Made by a program: the position numbers and the translations under genes. DNA of 51,296 nt from Alkalibacterium putridalgicola. Its GTDB lineage: Bacteria; Bacillota; Bacilli; Lactobacillales; Carnobacteriaceae_A. The notes beneath the pieces were generated by a model. It saw only the letters and a program-made list of their open reading frames with translations. It did no database searches and was not told where the DNA came from. Location of the stretch: NCBI RefSeq assembly GCF_900109825.1, contig NZ_FOBL01000020.1, forward strand, positions 1 through 51,296, written 5' to 3'. This document shows positions 8,451 through 17,147 of this stretch, in pieces; positions within the stretch are counted from its first letter, which is position 1, and each line of letters begins with the position of its first letter.

Positions 8451-8933
8451 CTAGAACCAGACAAGTAAAAAGAACCAGCTGATCATAATGAATTGAATGA
8501 GGCCTTCTGCCACTTTCCCGCTCAGAAAACCGATGAGTGTGCCGACAGCGGCGCGAAAAGCAGCGGATAGATCTTTATGCTGCCAATACTCGACGATGAT
8601 GACGGCGATGAACGGAAGAGCCAGGATGCCGAATGGTGGATAGATAAAAGTACCGATGATCACGGAAACAGCTGCGACTCGTTCACCAAGTTTACTGCCG
8701 CCGAATCGTTTCACAGCCGCCGAATTGGTAAAGACATCGGCCAGCACAAGCACGGCAGTTAGGACAGCCATGGATATCCAAAAAAATGTCGTGAGCTCTG
8801 TGGAATTGATGAAGAAGTGATAAATTAGAAAACCTCCCCATACGGCAAAGACAGAGGGCAGGACCGGGAAAATCAGTCCGATAAAACTGACTATGAATAA
8901 TGCCAGGACTAATATCCATAAAAGTATATTCAA
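8451..8933 (-). CDS. DUF456 family membrane protein
   Basis: 160 aa with four to five hydrophobic segments (about residues 3-40, 48-70, 82-115 and 130-158). It has the DUF456 pattern of a GLIFPVLP motif near residue 20 and GFLSGKVAEGL near the C-terminus. The start is TTG, with AAAGGAG 9-10 nt upstream and no nearby ATG. No enzymatic residues are recognisable and the family has no established function. A perfect 18-bp palindrome lies about 30 bp upstream and may be an operator. It is monocistronic. Confidence 0.85.
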   Translation of the reverse strand: MNILLWILVLALFIVSFIGLIFPVLPSVFAVWGGFLIYHFFINSTELTTFFWISMAVLTAVLVLADVFTNSAAVKRFGGSKLGERVAAVSVIIGTFIYPPFGILALPFIAVIIVEYWQHKDLSAAFRAAVGTLIGFLSGKVAEGLIQFIMISWFFLLVWF

Positions 8934-8965
8934 AATGTAAGACTCCTTTCTGATTGATTAAGATA

Positions 8966-8983
8966 TATCCAGTATACTGGATA
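8966..8983. promoter_or_regulatory. perfect 18-bp palindrome upstream of the DUF456 gene
   Basis: TATCCAGTA/TACTGGATA is fully symmetric, and a further half-site CCAGTAT follows at 8986-8992. It lies where the minus-strand promoter of the DUF456 gene is expected (TATACT sits inside it), so it could be an operator for a dimeric repressor. The cysE gene diverges about 200 bp away. Confidence 0.55.
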
Positions 8984-9098
8984 AACCAGTATTTGAAAAA
9001 AGTTTGAGCTGACATCGAGCCGCGTTCCTGTTTGATCGCTGTACCAGTTGAAGCCAGAAACTGATTGATTGAATAAAAAAGTTATTATAGAGATAATA

Positions 9099-9107
9099 TG
9101 ATATGAT
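9099..9107 (+). promoter_or_regulatory. probable extended -10 promoter of cysE-luxS
   Basis: TGATATGAT is a TGN-extended -10 element about 85 bp ahead of cysE. No T-box, SAM or other riboswitch motif is visible in the leader. Confidence 0.4.
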
Positions 9108-9190
9108 GTAAGTTCTAAAATGCATACTTAGATAGAAATAATACAACACTCGCAACTTATGGTCATGAGAAAATAGGTAAAGGAGTTACT

Positions 9191-9742
9191 ATGGGATTAT
9201 TTAAAAAGTTTATTACCACCTACAAAAGGAACGATCCTTCAGCCAGATCGACTCTTGAAATTGTATTGACCTATCCTGGTTTCTGGGCGATCATTTATTA
9301 TCGTATTGCCCACTTTCTACATCAGAAAAATCTAAAGCTGATTGCCCGTATGGTCTCTTCTTTCAGCCGTTGGGTCACTGGGGTGGAGATTCACCCAGGA
9401 GCGCAGATCGGCCGCTGTTTCTTCATCGACCACGGGATGGGGATTGTTATCGGAGAAACTGCCGTTATCGGGAATGATGTGAAAGTTTTCCATGGTGTGA
9501 CGTTAGGTGGACGAGGAGACGAATCCGGCAAGCGTCATCCTACGATCGAAGATGGTGTGATGCTGTCCGCACATGTTCAGGTCATCGGAAATGTGACCGT
9601 TGGTAAAAATGCGAAAATCGGTGCCGGAGCTGTGGTGCTGAGTGATATCCCTGAAGGCGTAACGGCTGTGGGTATTCCGGCTAAGGTGGTCAAATCCAAG
9701 ATCCAGAATCTGGAAGAACACAGTGAATGCAGACTTGATTAA
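9191..9742 (+). CDS. cysE: serine O-acetyltransferase CysE
   Basis: 183 aa. It acetylates serine from acetyl-CoA to give O-acetylserine for cysteine synthesis. The left-handed beta-helix hexapeptide repeats run from about residue 58 to 165. HPGAQIGRCFFIDHGMGIVIG carries the catalytic His, and KRHPTIEDGVMLSAHVQVIGN and GIPAKVV complete the acetyl-CoA site. It is the short Bacillus/Lactobacillales form that lacks most of the N-terminal helical domain. AAAGGAG precedes the start. luxS follows after 24 bp, so the pair probably forms one operon linking cysteine and homocysteine recycling. Confidence 0.93.
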   Translation: MGLFKKFITTYKRNDPSARSTLEIVLTYPGFWAIIYYRIAHFLHQKNLKLIARMVSSFSRWVTGVEIHPGAQIGRCFFIDHGMGIVIGETAVIGNDVKVFHGVTLGGRGDESGKRHPTIEDGVMLSAHVQVIGNVTVGKNAKIGAGAVVLSDIPEGVTAVGIPAKVVKSKIQNLEEHSECRLD

Positions 9743-9766
9743 AGTGAACAAAAGGAGAAAACTATA

Positions 9767-10243
9767 ATGACCGATGAAAAAATGAACGTGGAAAGTTTCA
9801 ACCTGGACCATACAAAAGTTAAAGCGCCTTACGTGCGTGTGGCAGATAGAAAAACGGGAGCCAATGGAGATATTATCGTTAAGTACGATGTAAGGTTTAC
9901 TCAACCGAATAAAGAACATATGGATATGATGGCTGTTCATTCGCTGGAGCACTTGACTGCCGAACTGATCCGCAATCATGCTGATTATGTTATCGACTTT
10001 GGACCGATGGGCTGCCAGACTGGTTTTTATTTAACAGTCATGAATCATGAGGATTATAATGACGTACTGACTGTTTTGGAAAAGACTATGCTGGATGTTC
10101 TGGAAGCGGAAGAAGTGCCTGCAAGCAACGAGAAACAGTGCGGATGGGCGGCCAGCCACACACTGGAAGGTGCAAAAGAAGTTGCCAGGACCTTTTTGAT
10201 GAAACGTCAGGAATGGTCCACCGTTTTTGCGGAAAATGTTTAA
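9767..10243 (+). CDS. luxS: S-ribosylhomocysteine lyase LuxS
   Basis: 158 aa, full length. It splits S-ribosylhomocysteine into homocysteine and DPD, the precursor of autoinducer-2. The metal ligands are visible: HSLEH (residues 58-62) and the cysteine in [10 protein letters not shown] near 126. [13 protein letters not shown] is the conserved core. AAAGGAG lies 9 nt before the start. It is second in the cysE-luxS unit and is followed by a strong terminator. Confidence 0.97.
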   Translation: MTDEKMNVESFNLDHTKVKAPYVRVADRKTGANGDIIVKYDVRFTQPNKEHMDMMAVHSLEHLTAELIRNHADYVIDFGPMGCQTGFYLTVMNHEDYNDVLTVLEKTMLDVLEAEEVPASNEKQCGWAASHTLEGAKEVARTFLMKRQEWSTVFAENV

Positions 10244-10256
10244 TTTGAATCAAACT

Positions 10257-10299
10257 CTAAAAGCTGATTTCCTGTATTGGGGGGAAATCAGCTTTTTTC
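10257..10299 (+). terminator. terminator after luxS
   Basis: AAAAGCTGATTTCC (10259-10272) pairs with GGAAATCAGCTTTT around a 10-nt loop, followed by six T in total. Confidence 0.9.
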
Positions 10300-10388
10300 G
10301 TCCCACGTGATGAGAAACTATACTGAGTAAATCTGAGCGAAATATAAATAGCTGTTTTTCATTGCTCAGAATGAAGTGTTGGCCTGAA

Positions 10389-10637
10389 GCGTGCCCTCTA
10401 GAGAAAAACGGGAGGCGTGAAGGTCACGCAAAGAGGTAGAGCGTGCCCTTCAGAGAGAAACAGGAGGCGCGAAGGTCACGCAAAGAGGCAGAGCGTGCCC
10501 TTCAGAGCGAAACAAGAGGTGCGAAGGTCACGCAAAGAGGCAGGGCGAGCCCTTCAGCGAGAAACAGGAGGTGCGAAGGTCACGCAAAGAGATGGAGCGT
10601 GCCCTTCAGAGCGAATTCGAAGGCGTGAACGTCACGC
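10389..10637. repeat. hairpin array A: five 41-nt units, exact 52-bp period
   Basis: Units start at 10389, 10441, 10493, 10545 and 10597. Each is 41 nt with left arm GCGTGCCCTTC (variants in units 1 and 4) and right arm GAAGGTCACGC (GAACGTCACGC in unit 5), and an 11-nt spacer like AAAGAGGCAGA. The arms pair except for a conserved C-U mismatch at position 6. The array fills the gap between the terminators of luxS (+) and yugP (-). Open frames across it are side effects of the repeat. It belongs to the same sequence family as the array at 21226. Confidence 0.92.
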
Positions 10638-10678
10638 TCCACTTTCAAGAACGTCCTAAATCAACTGAAGTGGATACA

Positions 10679-10724
10679 AAAAAAGGATGAAACGGGAGAA
10701 CTTCTCCTGTTTCATCCTTTTTTA
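10679..10724 (-). terminator. terminator of yugP
   Basis: AAAAAGGATGAAACGGGAGA pairs with TTCTCCTGTTTCATCCTTTT with one G-U pair and a very small loop. A and T tracts lie on both sides, so it may also act on the plus strand. Confidence 0.88.
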
Positions 10725-10736
10725 TTCTATTTATTT

Positions 10737-11438
10737 TTAATGGCGGCGACGGCCTCCAAAAATCAGGAAGAGACGCATCACACTCAAGAATGAAGCGATA
10801 GCTGCGGCGATATAGGTCAATGCAGCGGCATTCAAAACTTTCTTTGCTTGAGGGATCTCTTCTCTGGTCAGTAAGCTCTGTTCTTCCAGGATACGAATGG
10901 CGCGTTTGGATGCATCGAATTCAACCGGTAACGTAACGAGCTGAAAGAGCAGTGTCAAAGAGAAGAGCAGTATCCCGATAGTGATCAGCATATCGCCACC
11001 TTCACCCAGGAACATACCTAAAATAAGAATCGGAAAGGCGGCTGTCTGACCGAAGTTTGTTACAGGAACGAGTGCGGCACGCAGACGCAAGGGTCCGTAA
11101 TTGTCGCGATCCTGCAGGGCATGACCGGCTTCGTGAGCGGCCACACCAATGGCTGCAACAGATGTTGAAGTGCGGGTCGCGTCGGATAGACGCAGGACAT
11201 TTTCCTGTGCGTTATAATGGTCGGTCAAATTTCCGCGTATGCCTTCCAGACGGACATTCTGCAGATTTGAAGCGTCTAAAATCTGACGACAGACGTCAGA
11301 GGCCGTATAACCGCGTTGACTTTTTACTTCGCTGAATTTTGAGTAAGTGGACTGCACATACATGCTGGCCGCTCCGGAAATGATCAAACCGATAATGATC
11401 AGTATCATCGTTGGATCCCAAAATAGTGGGAAATACAT
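10737..11438 (-). CDS. yugP: YugP-type membrane zinc metalloprotease
   Basis: 233 aa. An N-terminal helix (about residues 6-26) is followed by a soluble stretch, the zinc motif HEAGHALQ (near 101-108, HExxH) and two or three further hydrophobic helices (about 120-165 and 200-225). The late acidic residue in PVEFDASKRA (about 172-181) fits the third zinc ligand of this family, often called neutral zinc metallopeptidase 2. The substrate is unknown. GGAGG lies 9 nt before the start. It is monocistronic and convergent with luxS across array A. Confidence 0.88.
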   Translation of the reverse strand: MYFPLFWDPTMILIIIGLIISGAASMYVQSTYSKFSEVKSQRGYTASDVCRQILDASNLQNVRLEGIRGNLTDHYNAQENVLRLSDATRTSTSVAAIGVAAHEAGHALQDRDNYGPLRLRAALVPVTNFGQTAAFPILILGMFLGEGGDMLITIGILLFSLTLLFQLVTLPVEFDASKRAIRILEEQSLLTREEIPQAKKVLNAAALTYIAAAIASFLSVMRLFLIFGGRRRH

Positions 11439-11585
11439 AATAAGAACCTCCAGTATTATTTAAACTAAGTTGATATCAAGAGAATGAATCTCCCTTAATT
11501 ATACCATATATCAGGGGGAGTTATCGATCCAGGATTATGATTAATGCGTGAAATTTTATATTTTGAAATATTAACAGCAATTTTT

Positions 11586-11625
11586 AGTAAATTTACTTGT
11601 TTAGTTTTACTAAAGGGGTTACAAT
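11586..11625 (+). promoter_or_regulatory. gal operon promoter with two palindromic operator candidates
   Basis: -35 TTGTTT (11597-11602) and -10 TACAAT (11620-11625) are separated by 17 bp. AGTAAATTTACT (11586-11597) is a perfect palindrome that abuts the -35. TTTAGT-TTT-ACTAAA (11600-11614) is a second one inside the spacer. Both contain the same half-site AGTAAA/TTTACT and would be blocked by a LacI-family dimer. The obvious candidate is GalR, encoded at the end of the operon. Confidence 0.72.
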
Positions 11626-11657
11626 AATAGTGACTAACTAAAAGGAGCGTGAATTGA

Positions 11658-12833
11658 ATGGAACGCAAACAGTTGATGCAGGACTTTAAAGAACAATTTG
11701 GCCATAAAGCCGACCGTGTTTTATTTTCGCCGGGACGGATCAATTTAATTGGGGAACATACAGATTACAATGGTGGAAAGGTTTTCCCCTGTGCGATCAC
11801 GATGGGTACTTACGGTGTCGTCAAAAAGCGGGAAGATAAAGAAGTCCATGCCTTTTCCGGCAATTTTCCGGAAGTTGGCGAAATCACTTTTAATATACAG
11901 GACCTGTCGTTTAAAAAAGAAGATAACTGGACCAACTATGTCAAAGGCATGATCAGGTATATGCAAGAGAAAGTGGGAGAGCTGCCTCATGGCTTTGATC
12001 TCTATATCTATGGAACGATCCCAAACGGTGCTTCTCTTTCCTCATCCGCTTCACTGGAGCTTTTGACGGGTGTGATTGTCCGTGACATGTATCAGCTCGA
12101 TATCCCGCAGCTGGACTTGGTGAAGCTGGGTATGCGTACGGAAAATGAATTTCTGGGACTCAATTCAGGTATTTTGGATCAGTTTGCTGTCGGTATGGCT
12201 AAAAAAGGTTATGCAATGCTCCTGGATACTAATACGCTTGAGTATGAACAGGTGCCGGTAGAACTGCCGGATCACAAAATAGTGATCATGAATTCCATGA
12301 CGCGACGTGAACTGGTCGATTCCGAGTACAATACACGTCGGGAACAGTGTGAACAAGCTTTAGAACAGCTTCAGGAAGTCGTCGATGTAAAATCGCTTGG
12401 TGAGCTGTCGGTCGAGGCATTCGAGGAGCATAAACATGTCATTAATGACGATGTCCTGATGCGTCGTGCCCGTCATGCCGTGTACGAAAACGTTCGTACG
12501 GATCGCGCAGCTGAAGCATTGAAAGCCGGGGAATTAAACACGTTTGGTCAATATATGAACGAGTCGCATAAGTCTCTGGATGAAGATTATGAAGTAACGA
12601 TCAAAGCGACAGACTATCTTGCCCGAGCAGCCTGGAAAGAAGCAGGTGTAGCAGGTGCCCGTATGACTGGTGGCGGCTTTGGTGGCTGCTGTATAGCCAT
12701 CGTTGAGAATGAAGACGTCGACACATTCATTGACCATGTAGGGCGTGGATTTAAAGAAGAAATCGGCCATGATGCTGAGTTTTATATTGCAGAAACGGCA
12801 GATGGTACAAAGGAATGGGTCGCTCATGAATAA
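11658..12833 (+). CDS. galK: galactokinase GalK
   Basis: 391 aa, a GHMP kinase that phosphorylates galactose with ATP in the Leloir pathway. The galactokinase signature GRINLIGEHTDYNGG is near residues 26-40, the ATP loop is PNGASLSSSASLE near 122-134, and GARMTGGGFGGC is near residue 333. AAAGGAG precedes the start. Its stop overlaps the galT start by 8 nt. It is the first gene of galK-galT-galM-galR, probably repressed by GalR at the promoter described above. Confidence 0.97.
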   Translation: MERKQLMQDFKEQFGHKADRVLFSPGRINLIGEHTDYNGGKVFPCAITMGTYGVVKKREDKEVHAFSGNFPEVGEITFNIQDLSFKKEDNWTNYVKGMIRYMQEKVGELPHGFDLYIYGTIPNGASLSSSASLELLTGVIVRDMYQLDIPQLDLVKLGMRTENEFLGLNSGILDQFAVGMAKKGYAMLLDTNTLEYEQVPVELPDHKIVIMNSMTRRELVDSEYNTRREQCEQALEQLQEVVDVKSLGELSVEAFEEHKHVINDDVLMRRARHAVYENVRTDRAAEALKAGELNTFGQYMNESHKSLDEDYEVTIKATDYLARAAWKEAGVAGARMTGGGFGGCCIAIVENEDVDTFIDHVGRGFKEEIGHDAEFYIAETADGTKEWVAHE

Positions 12834-14331
12834 AACCGTATCAGAAGAGACCATCGATCAGATCATCACCGACTTTCTTGAGTATTATATCCAAACGGGC
12901 AAGGTGGATGCTCTTGACCGCATTTATCTGACGAACCGGCTGCTCGATCTGCTGGGTAAAAAAGAATTCAGGCAGATCGAACCTTCAGGGGAAATTAAAC
13001 AGCCACTTGAACTGCTTGATGCTATGGTCGTCTATGCTGTTGAATCAGAAGCGATCGAGGATCTGTCTTCAAGCAAGGATGTCTTTGGAGCTAAAGTGAT
13101 GGATCTGGTGACGCCTCGCCCTTCAGAAGTAAATCAGCTGTTCTGGGAGCATTATGAAAAAGGACCTAAGGAAGCCACGGATGTCTTCTTTGATCTGAGC
13201 AGACAGAACAACTATATCAAGACGAGAGAAATAGCCAAAAATATCGAGTACACCCATGCGACTGAATATGGGGACCTTGAGATAACGATCAATTTATCGA
13301 AACCGGAGAAAGACCCAAAAGAGATCGCCTTGGCCGGTAAGAGTGAGACGAATTATCCTGAATGCAAGCTATGCATGGAAAATGAGGGGTATGAAGGTCA
13401 TCTGACTCATCCGGGAAGAGCGAACCACCGTATCGTCAGAATGGATGTCAATGGCGAAGAATGGGGCTTCCAGTATTCTCCTTATGCCTACTATAACGAA
13501 CATTCTATCTTCCTGTCGCGTGTCCACCGGAAAATGGATGTAGGCGTGCAGGCGATAAGAAATCTTTTGGATATCCTGACCACACTGCCGCACTATTTTG
13601 TCGGCTCGAATGCGGGACTGCCTATCGTAGGAGGATCGATCCTCTCTCATGATCATTATCAGGGTGGACGCCACACTTTTCCACTGGAACGGGCTGAAGC
13701 TGACTATTCTTTTGAGATGAGTGGTTCATCCGAAGTTGAGACGAGTGTCATCAAGTGGCCGATGTCAGTGATCCGCTTGTCGGGTACTGACAAAGAAGCA
13801 GTCGTAGAAAAAGCAGATAGGATCATGCAGTACTGGGAAACGTATTCTGATGAATCGGTCGGTATTTATGCAGAAACAGACGGGACACCGCACAATGCCG
13901 TCACACCGATCGCAAGGCGTGACGGAGAAAAGTATGAGCTGGATCTGGTCCTTAGAAATAACCGGACATCAGAAAACTATCCAGATGGGATTTTCCATCC
14001 CCATCCACCGGTTCAGCATATCAAGAAGGAGAATATCGGCTTGATCGAAGTAATGGGACTGGCTATTTTGCCGCCGCGTCTAAAAGATGAACTGCAGACT
14101 GTGCGAGAATATCTTACCGGTAAGCAGACAGCGGTCGATCCGATCCATCAGGAATGGGCAGATGAATTAAAAAAGCAGTATGAAATCACAGAAGAAAATG
14201 TTGAAGAGATCGTGGATGAAGCGGTCGGTGACATCTTTCTGCAGGTACTGAAAGATGCCGGTGTCTTTAAACGGGATAAAGAAGGCAAAGCAGCCTTTAA
14301 ACGGTTTATTGACGCCTTGATAAAAGATTGA
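12826..14331 (+). CDS. galT: galactose-1-phosphate uridylyltransferase, type 2
   Basis: 501 aa, the long Firmicutes type 2 form, unlike the ~350-aa E. coli form. The start at 12826 overlaps galK and has AAAGGA about 12 nt upstream. The longer frame from 12745 reads inside galK. It transfers UMP from UDP-glucose to galactose-1-P. SHDHYQGGRH (near 272-281) carries the histidine motif of the nucleotidyl-transfer site. PECKLCMENEGY (near 180) and HPGRANHRIV are also typical. Translational coupling to galK is likely. Confidence 0.95.
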   Translation: MNKTVSEETIDQIITDFLEYYIQTGKVDALDRIYLTNRLLDLLGKKEFRQIEPSGEIKQPLELLDAMVVYAVESEAIEDLSSSKDVFGAKVMDLVTPRPSEVNQLFWEHYEKGPKEATDVFFDLSRQNNYIKTREIAKNIEYTHATEYGDLEITINLSKPEKDPKEIALAGKSETNYPECKLCMENEGYEGHLTHPGRANHRIVRMDVNGEEWGFQYSPYAYYNEHSIFLSRVHRKMDVGVQAIRNLLDILTTLPHYFVGSNAGLPIVGGSILSHDHYQGGRHTFPLERAEADYSFEMSGSSEVETSVIKWPMSVIRLSGTDKEAVVEKADRIMQYWETYSDESVGIYAETDGTPHNAVTPIARRDGEKYELDLVLRNNRTSENYPDGIFHPHPPVQHIKKENIGLIEVMGLAILPPRLKDELQTVREYLTGKQTAVDPIHQEWADELKKQYEITEENVEEIVDEAVGDIFLQVLKDAGVFKRDKEGKAAFKRFIDALIKD

Positions 14332-14358
14332 TATAAAAGAGAAAGTGGAGGAATGACT

Positions 14359-15399
14359 ATGGAACTGACAAAAAAAGTGTTTGGCCGATTTGAAAACCAG
14401 GATGTGTATGAATACACATTGACAAACAAGAACGGCGTATCGATCAGTGCGACCCCATTTGGTGCGACCCTTACTAAACTCGTTACCCCGGATAAAGAGG
14501 GCAAGCGTGAAAATATCACGCTGAACGTGGAGAACTTAGAAGATTTCGCCAGCAACCGCCCGTTTTACGGCGCCACGATCGGACGCGTGGCCGGGCGCAT
14601 AACTAAAGGCAAGTTCACTTTAGACGGGAAAGACTACCAGGTCGACGTCAACGAAGGGGAAAATATGCTGCATGGCGGCCCCAATGGTCTGGATACTAAG
14701 CTTTGGGATATCGTAGTCGATGAATCAGCTGGCAGACTTGTCTTTACCTATGAAAGTCCGGCGGGTGAAAATAATTTTCCAGGCACGATGCAGATCAGAG
14801 TCACTTACACACTGACCGAAGAGAACGACTGGGTCATCGATTATGAAGCAACGACCGATGAAGCGACCCTGTTCAATCCGACGAACCATGTGTATTTTAA
14901 TCTGACCGGTGATATCAAAAAGCCGATCCTTGACCATGAACTGGAGCTGGCTAGTCTAAAGTATGTCCCGCTGGCTGAAGAAAACCTGCCGAGCGAAGAG
15001 AAAGCAAGTGTAGAAGGGACGCCTTTCGACTTTCAGACTGCAAAACCGGTCAAAGAGGCTGTTCTTTCTGATCATGAACAGATCAAGCCGCTGAACGGTC
15101 TGGATCATCCTTTCGTCCTTGATCAGGGCAAAGAGGTCAAAGGCACTCTGTATGATCCTGAAAGCGGACGTGAAGTAACGTTTTACACCGACTGTAACAG
15201 TGTGGTCGTCTTTACACATAATGGAGAAGTGGATGACTATACGATCGAAGGTGAACCTGCCAGACAGTATGCGGGCATTACACTGGAGACTCAGACACTA
15301 CCAGATGCGATCAACAAGAAAGGTTTTGGCAACATTGTTTTAAGGCCGGGAGAAACCTTCCAGTCACGCACCACCTATCATTTTGGAACGAGAGACTGA
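14359..15399 (+). CDS. galM: aldose 1-epimerase (mutarotase) GalM
   Basis: 346 aa. It interconverts the anomers of galactose. The start at 14359 is preferred to the ATG at 14353 because GGAGGA abuts the latter and lies 6-7 nt before the former. NRPFYGATIGRVAGRI (near 60) and the catalytic His in NPTNHVYFNLTG (near 180) are visible, with the acid in GITLETQTLPDA near 309. It lies 21 bp after galT in the Leloir operon. Confidence 0.95.
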   Translation: MELTKKVFGRFENQDVYEYTLTNKNGVSISATPFGATLTKLVTPDKEGKRENITLNVENLEDFASNRPFYGATIGRVAGRITKGKFTLDGKDYQVDVNEGENMLHGGPNGLDTKLWDIVVDESAGRLVFTYESPAGENNFPGTMQIRVTYTLTEENDWVIDYEATTDEATLFNPTNHVYFNLTGDIKKPILDHELELASLKYVPLAEENLPSEEKASVEGTPFDFQTAKPVKEAVLSDHEQIKPLNGLDHPFVLDQGKEVKGTLYDPESGREVTFYTDCNSVVVFTHNGEVDDYTIEGEPARQYAGITLETQTLPDAINKKGFGNIVLRPGETFQSRTTYHFGTRD

Positions 15400-15423
15400 T
15401 CAGGTTTTATATAGATCAAGTAA

Positions 15424-16431
<1,008 letters not shown>

Positions 16432-16467
16432 AAAAAACGTCGGCTCATTTGAGCTGACGTTTTTTTA
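16432..16467 (+). terminator. terminator of the gal operon
   Basis: AAAAAACGTCGGCTCA pairs with GAGCTGACGTTTTTT across a 3-nt loop, with a seven-T tail. The group II intron-like sequence begins 4-5 nt after the T tract. Confidence 0.93.
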
Positions 16468-16470
16468 CTG

Positions 16471-16645
16471 GTGCGCCCGGCATGGGCGACAACTTGGTGG
16501 TGAAAGTCCACTACAAACCTTCGAATGAATACATAACGAAATGCTAAGATACTTTAAACAACAGAAAGAAACGCAAGCGGCAAAGAAATATAATGAATCA
16601 TCAGGCAGCCTTGCCTGATCAGGACCGCATTAAAGCTGATCTCTG
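16471..16645 (+). mobile_element. 5' fragment of a group II intron (IIC-like), no reverse transcriptase
   Basis: It begins GTGCGCCCGGCATGGGCG, the 5' end typical of bacterial group II introns, followed by ACTTGGTGGTGAAAGTCCAC, also a domain I hallmark. Weaker likeness continues through CGCAAGCGGCAAAG, a small stem ATCAGGCA/TGCCTGAT (16600-16619) and AGGACCGCAT. No maturase frame and no domain V are visible before the next gene, so this is a truncated relic. Its position directly behind a Rho-independent terminator is the known target choice of class C introns. The right boundary is uncertain. Confidence 0.62.
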
Positions 16646-16689
16646 CTCGATGAAGGAGAAACTTCTCTGAACTTGATAGAAAAAGAGAT

Positions 16690-17037
16690 CGAGTTTATAT
16701 TACCAGGTCGTAGTTCTATGAACTCAATTTCTTATAAAAGAAGAGTTGATAGAAAAGAGAGCATCTTTTATCAACTCTTTCTGTTTTCATGCGGGAGTTA
16801 TGAAAAGAAGAGCTATCTTCTAGTAACTAAAATGCCAATATGCTCTGGGTTGCTAAAAGAAGGGAGCTCTTTTAGTAACTCACACCGGATTCTCAAAAAA
16901 GTTATTAAAAGAAGAGGCATCTTTTAGCAGCTCGGGTCTTTCAAAAAGAGCCAGTTACTAAAACACGGCCTATTTTTTAGGAAGTCATTCAAACAATAGG
17001 CATGAGTTAACAAAAGAAATCATCTGTTCTCAAAAAT
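16690..17037. repeat. hairpin array B: about seven 35-nt units, 52-bp period
   Basis: Units start at 16690, 16742, 16794, 16846, 16898, 16951 and 17003; each is 35 nt with a 17-18-nt spacer. The clearest unit (16742-16776) has arms GAGTTGATA/TATCAACTC. Others are diverged, for example GGGTTGCTA/TAGTAACTC. The outer units are decayed. The array lies between the intron relic after galR (+) and the terminator of the epimerase gene (-). Its sequence is unrelated to array A but its period is identical. Confidence 0.85.
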
Positions 17038-17091
17038 TCGTACAAAGTGTTAGGTTAGTTTATAGAACTCTGGATACCTTCTAAAATAAAG

Positions 17092-17140
17092 CAATCAAGT
17101 AGGAGGTAAATAAATTAATCATTTACCTCCTACTTGATTG
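17092..17140 (-). terminator. long perfect hairpin, terminator of the epimerase gene
   Basis: A 20-bp perfect stem (17092-17111 with 17121-17140; outer bases CAATCAAGTAGG) has a 9-nt loop. On the minus strand it is followed by CTTTATTTTA. Confidence 0.8.
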
Positions 17141-17147
17141 ATCAGTA

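Noticed and set aside
8934-9190. T-box or SAM riboswitch upstream of cysE-luxS
   Set aside because: No T-box GGTGG..ACC signature and no SAM-box core could be found; only promoter-like elements and a palindrome are visible.
10417-10659. Arg-rich open frames of 60-80 codons across array A
   Set aside because: They arise because a 52-bp repeat, not a multiple of 3, is read in successive frames without stops; there is no SD and the peptide changes register at each unit.
16673-16927. 84-codon plus-strand frame in array B
   Set aside because: It runs through the hairpin repeats without an SD or conserved features.
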